DNA of 64,000 nucleotides, from assembly GCF_001939045.1 (NCBI RefSeq), contig NZ_MKIM01000017.1, forward strand, positions 1-64,000, read 5' to 3'. The first letter of the stretch is position 1; each line of letters opens with the position of its first letter. A program made the translations under genes and the position numbers. Shown one piece after another: positions 49,928-58,625 of this stretch. The stretch is from Rhizobium oryziradicis (GTDB lineage Bacteria > Pseudomonadota > Alphaproteobacteria > Rhizobiales > Rhizobiaceae). The notes under the pieces are model-generated. The model had not been told where the DNA came from. It searched no databases and worked only from the letters and a program-made list of their open reading frames with translations.

Positions 49928-50857
49928 ATGAGGCAGAATTTTCTTTTGATTGATGCCGAGAAGGATTTTGAAATTCTGAAAGCTGCGGCCTCACCGGTTC
50001 GCGTTCAGATTTTGAAAATTCTGCATGAGTCGGATGGTCTCAATGTCAATGAAATTGCCGAGAGGTTGGCGCTTCCGCAATCCTCCGTGTCATCCAATGT
50101 CGCCTCGCTGGAGGCGGCGGGGTTGCTGCGCACCGAGACCCGCAAGGCCCGCAAGGGCAGCCAGAAAATCTGTTTTGCGACCTTCGATGAATTGATTGTC
50201 ACCTTTCATAAGACAGAGCAGGCGTCTGCTTCCAATATGATCGAGGTCTCCATGCCGCTTGGCCTCTATACCCATAGCTCGGTGACCGGCCCGTGTGGGA
50301 TCTGTTCGCCCGAAGGCATTATCGGGCTTTTGGATGTGCCAGAGACGTTTATGGACCCAGAACGCATGAAAACTGCGCTTTTGTGGTTCACATCCGGCTA
50401 TGTCGAATATCAGTTTCCCAACAACGCCCGCATTCAAGGCCGTCAAATTGAGGAAATCGAATTCTCGATGGAGGTCAGCTCAGAAGTGCCGGGCACCCAT
50501 ACCAATTGGCCATCGGATATCACCATTTCGGTCAACGGCATTGAGCTTGGCGATTGGACATCGCCCGGCGATTTTGGCGATAAACGCGGCGCTTATACGC
50601 CGGATTGGTGGAAATTGTCCGGCTCTCAATACGGCATGCTCAAGACTTGGCGCATCAATGATGCTGGTGCTTTTGTCGATGGTATCAAGATTTCAAATGT
50701 GAATTTACGCGATCTCGATGTGTCATCCCATCGCTCCATCCGGCTTCGCATTGAGGTGAAACAAGAGGCTCGCCATCCCGGTGGGCTGAATATTTTTGGC
50801 CGGGGCTTTGGCAATTACGCCCAGGATATTGTTCTGAGATTGCATACGAAAGCCTGA
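49928..50857 (+). CDS. ArsR-type HTH regulator with beta-rich C-terminal domain
   Basis: 309 residues, much longer than typical ArsR proteins. Residues about 10-90 are a winged helix (EILKAAASPVRVQILKIL, LNVNEIAERLALPQSSVSS, LEAAGLLRTETRKARKG). Residues about 105-305 are beta-rich with many aromatic and polar residues (EYQFPNNARIQGRQIEEIEF, EVPGTHTNWPSDITISVNGI, ARHPGGLNIFGRGFGNYAQD), suggesting a carbohydrate-binding sandwich that senses the sugar directly (inference). CGxC occurs once (GPCGICSP). It precedes GH51 and a sugar importer, and similar sites lie upstream of both transcription units. Confidence 0.82.
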   Translation: MRQNFLLIDAEKDFEILKAAASPVRVQILKILHESDGLNVNEIAERLALPQSSVSSNVASLEAAGLLRTETRKARKGSQKICFATFDELIVTFHKTEQASASNMIEVSMPLGLYTHSSVTGPCGICSPEGIIGLLDVPETFMDPERMKTALLWFTSGYVEYQFPNNARIQGRQIEEIEFSMEVSSEVPGTHTNWPSDITISVNGIELGDWTSPGDFGDKRGAYTPDWWKLSGSQYGMLKTWRINDAGAFVDGIKISNVNLRDLDVSSHRSIRLRIEVKQEARHPGGLNIFGRGFGNYAQDIVLRLHTKA

Positions 50858-50913
50858 GCTTACTCTCCAAAGCCGCATAACGGCGTTGACAATCGGTCTT
50901 CGCTTTGCCATTA

Positions 50914-50930
50914 ATATCCAATAAATAGAT
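50914..50930. promoter_or_regulatory. Candidate operator 2, upstream of the arabinofuranosidase operon
   Basis: ATATCCAATAAATAGAT matches candidate operator 1 at 15 of 17 positions. A partly related AT-rich stretch TATATCGAAAATAT follows at 50932-50945. It lies 44 bases before the GH51 ATG. Confidence 0.55.
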
Positions 50931-50973
50931 TTATATCGAAAATATGGTTATTAATGCAATGGGAGGAAGTTGC

Positions 50974-52485
50974 ATGAAAGCGCGCGTCACGGTTCACCGG
51001 GATTTTCGCATCGGGCTGATTGATGATCGTCTCTATTCAGCATTTATCGAGCATATGGGCCGGGCCATTTATTCCGGCATTTTTGAGCCGGACCATCCCA
51101 GCGCTGATGCCAATGGCTTTCGCACGGACGTTTTGAAATTCGTTCAGGATTTGAAAATACCGGCGATCCGCTATCCAGGCGGCAATTTCGTATCTGCTTA
51201 CCGCTGGGAAGACGGTATTGGCCCGAAAGATCAGCGGCCTGTTCGTCTTGATCTCGCTTGGCGCTCCAAGGAAACCAATCAGGTCGGCATCAACGAATTT
51301 GCGATCTGGGCCGAAAAGGCGGGCATTGATATGATGCTTGCCGTCAATCTAGGCTCGCGCGGGTTGGAGGATGCGCGCGATTTTCTGGAATACGTGAATT
51401 TTCCGGGCGGCACACATTTGAGCGATCTGCGCCGCAGCCATGGCACGGAAAAGCCCCATGATGTGAAAATGTGGTGCCTTGGCAATGAAATGGACGGTCC
51501 CTGGCAGGTTGGCCATAAAACCGCAGTGGAATATGGCAGGCTTGCCAATGAAACGGCCAAAGCTTTCAAGCTGTTTGATAAATCCATCGAAGCCGTGGTG
51601 TGTGGCAGCTCCAATGACAGAATGCCGACCTATCCCGAATGGGAGCGTCAGGTGTTGGAAGAATGCTATGAGAATGTCGATTACATTTCCCTGCACAAAT
51701 ATTTCGACAACAAAAGTGGCGACACCCTGAATTTCTTCGGCAAAATTGAAGAAACTGGCCGATATATCCAGGCCATTGGCGGCACGATTGATTATGTGAA
51801 GGCCAAGAAGCGCGCCAAGAATGATGTCTACATCTGCTTTGATGAGTGGAATGTCTGGTATCACAATATCGAAGAGGATGGCCGCCGCTGGAAATCCTGG
51901 GATTGGCCCGAAGCACCGGAACTGCTGGAAGAGACCTATAATTTCGAGGATGCGCTTTTTGTTGCCTGCCTGATGAACGAGTTTATTCGTCGCTCAGACC
52001 GGGTCAAAATTGCCTGCATTGCCCAGTTGGTAAATGTGATTGCACCGATCCGGGCAGAAAAGGGTGGGCCTGCATGGCGGCAAACCATCTATTACCCTTA
52101 TCAATTTGCATCGCTCTATGGGCGCGGTGACGCCCTGAACATCGCAGTGGATTGCCTGACCTATGACTGCGACGCCGCCAATGATGTCAGCTATCTCGAC
52201 GTTGCAGGCGTGCATGATCGCGAAGCCAACACGCTTACCCTGTTTATCGTCAATCGGCATTTGACGGAAAGTGTCGAGCTTGATGTGTCGCTGGGCGGTT
52301 TCCCCAAGGCCCGTTTGATCGAGCATTTGGTGATGCAAGGGCATGATTTGCGCGCTGTGAACTCGCCAGAGCGGCCTGAGCATATCGTGCCGACCCAAGG
52401 CAGCGGCGTTGGCATTGAAGACGGAGCCGTGAAGGGCACATTGGCGGCGGTTTCCTATCATGTTCTGCGTTTCAGCGTAGGGTGA
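50974..52485 (+). CDS. abfA: Alpha-L-arabinofuranosidase, GH51
   Basis: 503 residues from the ATG at 50974, chosen for GGGAGGAAG upstream; the open frame begins 10 codons earlier. GH51 enzymes release terminal alpha-L-arabinofuranose from arabinan, arabinoxylan or arabinogalactan. The acid/base glutamate is E172 in WCLGNEMDGPWQ and the nucleophile is E291 in ICFDEWNVWYHN. Also present: IPAIRYPGGNFVSAYRWED and ISLHKYFDN. No signal peptide, so it acts on imported oligosaccharides in the cytoplasm. It is first in an operon with a four-gene sugar importer. Confidence 0.94.
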   Translation: MKARVTVHRDFRIGLIDDRLYSAFIEHMGRAIYSGIFEPDHPSADANGFRTDVLKFVQDLKIPAIRYPGGNFVSAYRWEDGIGPKDQRPVRLDLAWRSKETNQVGINEFAIWAEKAGIDMMLAVNLGSRGLEDARDFLEYVNFPGGTHLSDLRRSHGTEKPHDVKMWCLGNEMDGPWQVGHKTAVEYGRLANETAKAFKLFDKSIEAVVCGSSNDRMPTYPEWERQVLEECYENVDYISLHKYFDNKSGDTLNFFGKIEETGRYIQAIGGTIDYVKAKKRAKNDVYICFDEWNVWYHNIEEDGRRWKSWDWPEAPELLEETYNFEDALFVACLMNEFIRRSDRVKIACIAQLVNVIAPIRAEKGGPAWRQTIYYPYQFASLYGRGDALNIAVDCLTYDCDAANDVSYLDVAGVHDREANTLTLFIVNRHLTESVELDVSLGGFPKARLIEHLVMQGHDLRAVNSPERPEHIVPTQGSGVGIEDGAVKGTLAAVSYHVLRFSVG

Positions 52486-52489
52486 GATC

Positions 52490-53560
52490 ATGAGTGTCCG
52501 CCTCACCAATGTCGCCAAGTCCTTTGGTGCGTTTAACGTGATCAAGGACGTGTCCATGGATATTCCCGACGGAGGCTTTGCGGTCTTCGTCGGCCCTTCC
52601 GGTTGCGGAAAATCGACCCTGCTGCGGATGATTGCCGGTCTTGAGGAGACCAGTTCCGGCATGATTTCGATTGAGGGACAAGACGTTACGCAGATGGAGC
52701 CAGCCAAACGCGGTGTTGCCATGGTTTTTCAAAACTACGCGCTCTATCCGCATCTGAGCGTGTTTGAAAACATGGCCTTCAGCCTGCGGTTGGCGCGGGC
52801 ACCCAAAGAAGATGTTCTTCGCCGGGTTGGCGAGGCCTCGCGTATTTTGCAGCTTGATGAGCAGTTGCAGAAAAAGCCCTCGCAGCTTTCCGGTGGCCAG
52901 CGCCAGCGGGTGGCAATTGGCAGAGCCATTGTGCGCCAGCCCAAGGTTTTCCTGTTTGACGAACCGCTTTCCAATCTTGATGCCGAATTGCGGGTGCAGA
53001 TGCGTTTGGAGCTAACCCGTCTGCACCGCCAGCTCGGCGCGACAATGATCTATGTCACCCATGATCAGGTGGAAGCGATGACCTTGGCAGACAAGATTTT
53101 CGTGCTCAAGGGCGGAATCTTGCAGCAGGCGGGTGCACCGCTGGAACTGTATGACAATCCCGACAACCGCTTTGTTGCCGGCTTCATTGGCTCGCCGGCT
53201 ATGAATTTTCTTCCCGCACGGGTCAGCGGGCAGAAGGATGGAATGGCCACGCTGACCCTTTCAGAGGGGGAGCATTCCCTTGAGGCTCCGATTTCTCAAG
53301 CCCTTGAGATCGGGCAAGCGGTGGAGATTGGTATTCGGCCAGAGCATTTTCGGCTCGGCGACAGCGGTATCAAAGTCAATGTCGAGGTGGCGGAAGAACT
53401 TGGCGACGTCTCGTATTTGTACGCCCGCACGGTTGGAGGCCGTGAGGTGATTGTACAACGCCAAGGCTCGCGCCAACGGCTGGATGGCACCACGGTGTGC
53501 CTCACGGCGGATGCCAACAAGATACTGGTTTTCGATAGCAAGGGCGAAAGACTGCGATAG
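52490..53560 (+). CDS. Sugar ABC importer ATPase, UgpC/MsmK/MalK type
   Basis: 356 residues starting 4 bases after the GH51 stop. Walker A GPSGCGKST, signature [15 protein letters not shown], Walker B VFLFDEPLSNLDAEL and switch VTHDQVEAMTL. A C-terminal OB-fold regulatory domain follows (about 240-356). The placement of the ATPase before the receptor is common in rhizobial sugar operons. It should energise the two permeases at 54969-56677. Confidence 0.93.
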   Translation: MSVRLTNVAKSFGAFNVIKDVSMDIPDGGFAVFVGPSGCGKSTLLRMIAGLEETSSGMISIEGQDVTQMEPAKRGVAMVFQNYALYPHLSVFENMAFSLRLARAPKEDVLRRVGEASRILQLDEQLQKKPSQLSGGQRQRVAIGRAIVRQPKVFLFDEPLSNLDAELRVQMRLELTRLHRQLGATMIYVTHDQVEAMTLADKIFVLKGGILQQAGAPLELYDNPDNRFVAGFIGSPAMNFLPARVSGQKDGMATLTLSEGEHSLEAPISQALEIGQAVEIGIRPEHFRLGDSGIKVNVEVAEELGDVSYLYARTVGGREVIVQRQGSRQRLDGTTVCLTADANKILVFDSKGERLR

Positions 53561-53622
53561 GACCAAATAAAACTGGGAGGTCTGCCGAGCTGGATCAGTC
53601 GGGCAGAAAAAAGGAGGAAGAG

Positions 53623-54897
53623 ATGAAATTTATCAAAGCTTTACTTTTAGGCTCCGCTGTCGCTTTGACAGCTGTTCCGGCATTTGCGCAGCAGGAGATT
53701 ACCTGGTGGGATTTCTTCAGTGGCGGTGATGGTGTGCGGATGAAGGCGCTGATCAAGGCCTTTAATGACGAGCACCCGGACATCAAGATCAATGGCACAA
53801 CATTGGAATGGGGCGTGCCATTTTACACCAAGGTGCGCACTGCGGCATCCGTCGGCGAAGCGCCTGATGTTATGACCTATCATCTCTCGCGTGTGCCTTT
53901 GGCCGTGTCGGAGAACATTCTAAGCCCGATTACCGATCAGGATCTGAAGGACGCGGGCTTACGCAAAAGCGACTTTTTTGAAGCCCCCATGGCGGCGGCA
54001 ACCGAAAATGGCAAGCTCTATGCTGTGCCGCTCGATATCCACGCCATTGTCCTTTACTACAATGCAGATTTGCTGAAAGGCTCACCTTACATTGATAGCA
54101 ATGGCAAGCTGACCGGTATCAGCACCATGAAGGATTTTGAGGCAGCGTTGGCCTGGGCAAAAGATCATGGCGTCAAGACACCTGTGACCTATGAGACTGG
54201 TGCGCCTGCTGGCATTTGGCGGGTTTTCTACACGCTTTTGTCCCAAGAAGGCGGCACTTTTATTGAAAATGGTCAGGTTTTGCCCGGCGATAACACCGCA
54301 AAGGCGGTGAAGGCTGTTCAGATCATGTCGGATTGGCGTGAAAAAGGCTGGGCACCGGAGCAGGCGGATTATGAATCCTCTGTCGCACTTTATACATCCG
54401 GCAAGGCGGCGTTCCAGCTCAATGGTGTGTGGGAAGTGCCGACCTATAAGGATCTGGTCAACAAGGACAAGCTTGGTTTTAAATGGGGTGCGATCGAGAT
54501 CCCACCATGGATGGGAAAATCTGCCACCTGGGCTGACTCCCATGCCTTTGCCATCCCCAATCAGGGCGACAAAACCATCTCTGGCGAAAAGCGTGCTGCG
54601 GTGATGAAGGCCATTGGCTGGATCGAAAAACACGCAATTCAATGGGCCGATGCGGGCCATATTCCAGCCTATAAGCCAGTGACCGAAGGCGATGCTTACA
54701 AAAAGCTGGAGCCAAATGCGACCTATGCCCCCTTGGTCAAAACCGCAGCGTTTGATCCGAAATCGGTCATCACCGGTGTTGCATCGCCCACCTATGATGC
54801 CGCGCTCAATCTGCTGGCCCCTGCGGTTCAAGGCTATATGACGCCTGAAGATGCTGTCGAGCAGATGAAGAGCGAGCTTCAAGGCATGCTGAAGTAA
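53623..54897 (+). CDS. Sugar ABC importer receptor (family 1), probably arabino-oligosaccharide
   Basis: 424 residues with signal peptide (LLLGSAVALTAVPAFAQ) and the strong ribosome site AGGAGGAAGAG. Extracellular family-1 sugar receptor: ITWWDFFSGGDGVRMKALIK, FYTKVRTAASVGEAPDVMTY, AVPLDIHAIVLYYNADLL and GKAAFQLNGVWEVPTYKDL. Linkage with GH51 suggests arabinose-containing oligosaccharides. It is followed by a GC-rich stem-loop, probably stabilising its message. Confidence 0.9.
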   Translation: MKFIKALLLGSAVALTAVPAFAQQEITWWDFFSGGDGVRMKALIKAFNDEHPDIKINGTTLEWGVPFYTKVRTAASVGEAPDVMTYHLSRVPLAVSENILSPITDQDLKDAGLRKSDFFEAPMAAATENGKLYAVPLDIHAIVLYYNADLLKGSPYIDSNGKLTGISTMKDFEAALAWAKDHGVKTPVTYETGAPAGIWRVFYTLLSQEGGTFIENGQVLPGDNTAKAVKAVQIMSDWREKGWAPEQADYESSVALYTSGKAAFQLNGVWEVPTYKDLVNKDKLGFKWGAIEIPPWMGKSATWADSHAFAIPNQGDKTISGEKRAAVMKAIGWIEKHAIQWADAGHIPAYKPVTEGDAYKKLEPNATYAPLVKTAAFDPKSVITGVASPTYDAALNLLAPAVQGYMTPEDAVEQMKSELQGMLK

Positions 54898-54901
54898 GCG
54901 G

Positions 54902-54935
54902 ATGTCTCCCGGTGGGCAGCCCTGCCGGGAGACAT
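54902..54935 (+). other. Intercistronic stem-loop after the sugar receptor gene
   Basis: ATGTCTCCCGG (54902-54912) pairs with CCGGGAGACAT (54925-54935), and the loop itself contains GGGC-A-GCCC. No T-tract follows. It begins five bases after the receptor stop and probably protects the receptor mRNA 3' end. Confidence 0.6.
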
Positions 54936-54968
54936 GCATATACTGTAAGCAATAGGGGAGATTGCCCG

Positions 54969-55853
54969 ATGGCAATGCTGGAAAACCGGCGCAAAAAGGG
55001 CTTCGCAGCTCTGGTGATGGTTGCACCTTTTTTGACAATATTCACGCTGTTTTTTCTCTATCCCACCGTGGAAATGGTGCATCTGAGCTTCACCGATGCA
55101 CCGCTGGTGGGCAAGGGCAACTGGGTTGGGATCGATAATTATATCCGGCTGCTGAGTGATAAGCTGTTTATGACATCTTTGAAAAACAACGGTTATTTTG
55201 TGCTTCTGACCGTTGTGCCAACAACGGTGATTGCGCTGTTGATAGCACTTTCGGTCAACCGGCTTTCCGGGTTCAAACAGGCCGTGGCGATGTCGCTGTT
55301 TTTTCTACCCTATGTGCTGCCGGTGTCGGTGGTCACGCAAATCTGGATGTGGATGACGGATCTTCAATTTGGCATCGCCGAGCCATTGATTTCGTTTTTT
55401 GCAGGCAAGCCCATTGCGGTTTTCAAGCACCCCTATTGGGTGATGCCAATGATTGCCGTTGTGACCATCTGGTGGACCAACGGCTTTAACGTGCTGTTGT
55501 TCATTGCGGGCCTTCGTAATGTGCCGCCTGAATTGTATGAGGCAGCCTCGCTGGATGGTGCCACAACGTTGCAAAAATTCTCACGGATAACATGGCCGCT
55601 GCTGTGGCCGGTAACGGCACTGATTTTGACGTTGCAGCTAATTCTGCAGCTCAAGATTTTTGATCAGGTCTATCTTCTAAGCAAAGGTGGGCCTTTCAAT
55701 TCCTCCTATGTTTTGCTCATGCAGGTTTATCGCGACGCATTTCAGCTCAACAAAGGCGGCTATGCCTCTGCAGTATCCACAGTGCTGTTTTTGCTGATTG
55801 CCATTATCTCGGTCTTACAGTTTCAACTTCTGCGCATCAGGAGATCATCATGA
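54969..55853 (+). CDS. Sugar ABC importer permease (MalF/UgpA type)
   Basis: 294 residues from the ATG at 54969 (GGGGAGA upstream); an in-frame codon at 54912 lies inside the stem-loop. Six membrane segments and the EAA motif in PPELYEAASLDGATTLQKFS. VMVAPFLTIFTLFFLYPTVE and WTNGFNVLLFIAGLRNVP are typical. It overlaps the next permease by four bases. Confidence 0.92.
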   Translation: MAMLENRRKKGFAALVMVAPFLTIFTLFFLYPTVEMVHLSFTDAPLVGKGNWVGIDNYIRLLSDKLFMTSLKNNGYFVLLTVVPTTVIALLIALSVNRLSGFKQAVAMSLFFLPYVLPVSVVTQIWMWMTDLQFGIAEPLISFFAGKPIAVFKHPYWVMPMIAVVTIWWTNGFNVLLFIAGLRNVPPELYEAASLDGATTLQKFSRITWPLLWPVTALILTLQLILQLKIFDQVYLLSKGGPFNSSYVLLMQVYRDAFQLNKGGYASAVSTVLFLLIAIISVLQFQLLRIRRSS

Positions 55854-56677
55854 GTATGATGAAGCGAATTGAAACGCTCGTTCTCACGGTGGCCACGCTG
55901 GGCGTCGGCCTTATTTGGATTTTTCCGCTGTACTGGGCCTTTTTGACATCCATCCGCTCCGAGCAAAATGTGGTTGGCAATGCCAGCCTCTGGCCAAACG
56001 AGATCGACCTTCACGCCTATGCCAGCGCCTTGTTTGATACCAAATTGATGCTTTGGTACGTCAATTCCATTGGCACGGCGGTGATTGCCACCGTGGTTGT
56101 TTTGCTGATTTCGGTGATGTGTGCCTACGCACTCTCGCAGATCAAATTTCCGGGGCGCGGTCTGCTGTATGGCGTTGTTCTGGCCAGCTTCATGGTGCCC
56201 ACGCAGGCCTTGGTCGTCACCCAGTTTATCCTGATGAAAAATCTCGATTTGATCAACACCTGGGCCGGGATCATCCTGCCACAACTGGTCGTGCCGGTGG
56301 TGATTATTGTCTATAAGCAGTTTTTTGACGCTGTACCCAAAGAAATGCGCGAGGCCGTGGTGTTAGACGGCGGTGGTGAATTTACCATCCTGTTTAAAGT
56401 CTATTTGCCGCTGAACTGGGGCATCACCACGGCGCTTGCCATTGTCACCTTTATCGGTGTGTGGAACAGTTTCTTCTGGCCATTTCTGGTGATCACGTCT
56501 GAAGATATGATGACGGTGCCGGTCGGGATTACGCAAGTGCACGACACCTTCGGCTTGCACTTTGCCAAGCTTATGGCGGTGGCCATGCTAGCGGCCTTGC
56601 CGGTGATTGCGGCTTATCTGATTTTCCAGCGCCGTGTTACAGACGCGATCATGATTTCATCCGGCGTAAAGGGATGA
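55850..56677 (+). CDS. Sugar ABC importer permease (MalG/UgpE type)
   Basis: 275 residues with six membrane segments. The EAA motif is VPKEMREAVVLDGGGEFTIL, and WIFPLYWAFLTSIRSEQNVV and WNSFFWPFLVITSEDMMTV are typical of MalG-type permeases. Translation is coupled to the preceding permease by an ATGA overlap. It is the last gene of the arabinofuranosidase operon and is followed by a strong hairpin. Confidence 0.92.
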   Translation: MSMMKRIETLVLTVATLGVGLIWIFPLYWAFLTSIRSEQNVVGNASLWPNEIDLHAYASALFDTKLMLWYVNSIGTAVIATVVVLLISVMCAYALSQIKFPGRGLLYGVVLASFMVPTQALVVTQFILMKNLDLINTWAGIILPQLVVPVVIIVYKQFFDAVPKEMREAVVLDGGGEFTILFKVYLPLNWGITTALAIVTFIGVWNSFFWPFLVITSEDMMTVPVGITQVHDTFGLHFAKLMAVAMLAALPVIAAYLIFQRRVTDAIMISSGVKG

Positions 56678-56682
56678 TGGGA

Positions 56683-56720
56683 ACGCGCGCCTGATTGCAT
56701 CAGGCGCGCGTCCTTTATTA
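56683..56720. terminator. Terminator at the convergent end of the arabinofuranosidase operon
   Basis: ACGCGCGCCTGA (56683-56694), loop TTGCA, TCAGGCGCGCGT (56700-56711), then CCTTTATTAG. A perfect 12-base stem with a short T-rich tail. It lies between convergent genes and may serve both strands. Confidence 0.7.
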
Positions 56721-56722
56721 GT

Positions 56723-58462
56723 TTAGGCCGCACTTCTGTAGTGTCTCGTCTGGCCAGGCCGATCAATGACGAACTTGGACACCAGCATGCGCAATTTGTC
56801 GGCTTCGGAGGCGAGGGCACCGGATGCTGCACTGGTTTCCTCCACCATCGCGGCGTTATGCTGGGTGTTTTGGTCCATGTGATTGACCGCTGTGTTGATT
56901 TCGCTCAGGCCTGAGGATTGTTCGCGCGTTGCTGTCGCAATAGATGCAATCCGCTGGTTCACCTGACCAATCAATCCGCCAATCTCGTTGAGAGCCGTGC
57001 CGGTGGTGGAGACCAGATCGACACCAATAGACACTTCGCGGGTTGAATTTTCGATCAATCCCTTGATTTCGCGTGCAGCATTGGCCGAGCGCTGGGCCAG
57101 TTCACGCACTTCCTGCGCCACCACGGCAAAGCCTTTGCCCGCTTCGCCAGCGCGCGCCGCTTCCACGCCAGCATTCAAAGCAAGCAGGTTGGTCTGGAAG
57201 GCAATTTCATCGATGACGCCAATGATATTGGCGATCTGCGCGGCGCTGGTTTCAATCCGGCTCATGGCAGCAACGGCATTTTCCATGACATCGCCAGATT
57301 TATCGGCACCACTGCTGGCTTCAATCGCCACGTGGCGGGCTTCTTCGGTGAGTTTCAAAGAGGACGAAATATTGGTGGTGATCTCGTTCAAAGCCGCTGC
57401 CGTTTCTTCCAGCGATGCAGCCTGCTGCTCGGTGCGGCGGGCGAGATCATTGGTGTTGCTGGCAATATCGCGGGTTCCTGCATCAATGTTGTTGGCGGTG
57501 ATCACCACCATGGACAGCGTGTCACGCAATTGCGCCACGGCATCATTGAAATTCTGGCGCAAGCCTTCAAATTCTTCGGGCAGTTGCTCGGAGATGCTTG
57601 CGGTCAAATCGCCGTTTGCCAAAGTTTGTAAGCCCTTCGCCAGGCTGGTTGTGGCGCTGGACATGGCGGCGAGACGGGCTTGCTCGGCTTCTTCACGCAG
57701 ACGGCGGCGTTCTTCCTGTGCTCTGCGGCTCTCGTCAGCTTCTCTTTGCAAGCTGGATGCAGAATAGACGCTCTCCTTGAAATATTCGACCGCACGCGAC
57801 ATCGCGCCAATTTCATCGCCACGGTCCTGATTGGGCACAATTGTTTCCAGCTTGCCGGAAGACAGCTTTTCCATGACCTCGGAGAGCGAGCCGATCGGGC
57901 CGGTGATGGTGCGCATCAGCGCATAGAGCGCAGCACCGACCAGCAGCAAAACGAAAAGGGCGATCATGGCAAGCGTTGCCAGCGAATGGTTGGCGTCTGC
58001 CGCAATCGCTGCTTTATCAAAGGCGATGACCATGGTGCCGATGGTCATTTCCTTGCCTTCTTCGGTGTGTTTGAGCGGGGCCGTCTCAAAACTGATTGCC
58101 TGGTCAGCGCTGTCATCGGGGTTGCGGTTGGCAGCAAGAGCGGCAGCGCTTACGATGTCTGCTTGACCGGTGGTGAAAAACGGCTTGCCCTGATCATCAA
58201 GGATCACGGCGGCTCTGAAATCGCGGTCTGTTGCGGCTGGCAAGAAGGTGTCTTTGGCCAGATCCTTGTCAAATTGCCACATGGCCGTTGCCGCACCGGA
58301 TGATGCCATGGCGGAGGTCAGCTTGACCTTCTGCTGGAAGGACTCCGTCATGCTCATGGTCCGCGACCAGCCGGAATAGGCTGTTACAGCCCCAAGGCCG
58401 ATGACAATCAGCGCCAGAGATGGCACCATGACTTGTGTTCGAATTGATCTGCTTTTCATCAT
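56723..58462 (-). CDS. Methyl-accepting chemotaxis protein
   Basis: 579 residues. First membrane helix about 12-33, a periplasmic sensor of about 130 residues, second helix about 162-183, HAMP about 184-240, then the cytoplasmic signalling coiled coil. The conserved hairpin tip is around 416-455 (IDEIAFQTNLLALNAGVEAA, GKGFAVVAQEVRELAQRSA). A methylation-type segment is RTEQQAASLEETAA near 343-356. No C-terminal CheR-binding pentapeptide is seen. It transmits ligand information to CheA. The nearby orphan periplasmic protein could be its ligand carrier (inference). Confidence 0.94.
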   Translation of the reverse strand: MMKSRSIRTQVMVPSLALIVIGLGAVTAYSGWSRTMSMTESFQQKVKLTSAMASSGAATAMWQFDKDLAKDTFLPAATDRDFRAAVILDDQGKPFFTTGQADIVSAAALAANRNPDDSADQAISFETAPLKHTEEGKEMTIGTMVIAFDKAAIAADANHSLATLAMIALFVLLLVGAALYALMRTITGPIGSLSEVMEKLSSGKLETIVPNQDRGDEIGAMSRAVEYFKESVYSASSLQREADESRRAQEERRRLREEAEQARLAAMSSATTSLAKGLQTLANGDLTASISEQLPEEFEGLRQNFNDAVAQLRDTLSMVVITANNIDAGTRDIASNTNDLARRTEQQAASLEETAAALNEITTNISSSLKLTEEARHVAIEASSGADKSGDVMENAVAAMSRIETSAAQIANIIGVIDEIAFQTNLLALNAGVEAARAGEAGKGFAVVAQEVRELAQRSANAAREIKGLIENSTREVSIGVDLVSTTGTALNEIGGLIGQVNQRIASIATATREQSSGLSEINTAVNHMDQNTQHNAAMVEETSAASGALASEADKLRMLVSKFVIDRPGQTRHYRSAA

Positions 58463-58625
58463 CTTGCCACATCCCGAAAATTTGGAAAAACGTCCGAATA
58501 AAGCGTCGTGGCAGTCATCAAAATGAGCACGATGCTAAGGATTGTTGTTGGGTTGGGCCGCGTTCACAATGCGCTTGCGCGCCACGGCCCAATTCTGCAC
58601 GTTTCAGTTTGCTGTTTTGGTCAGT

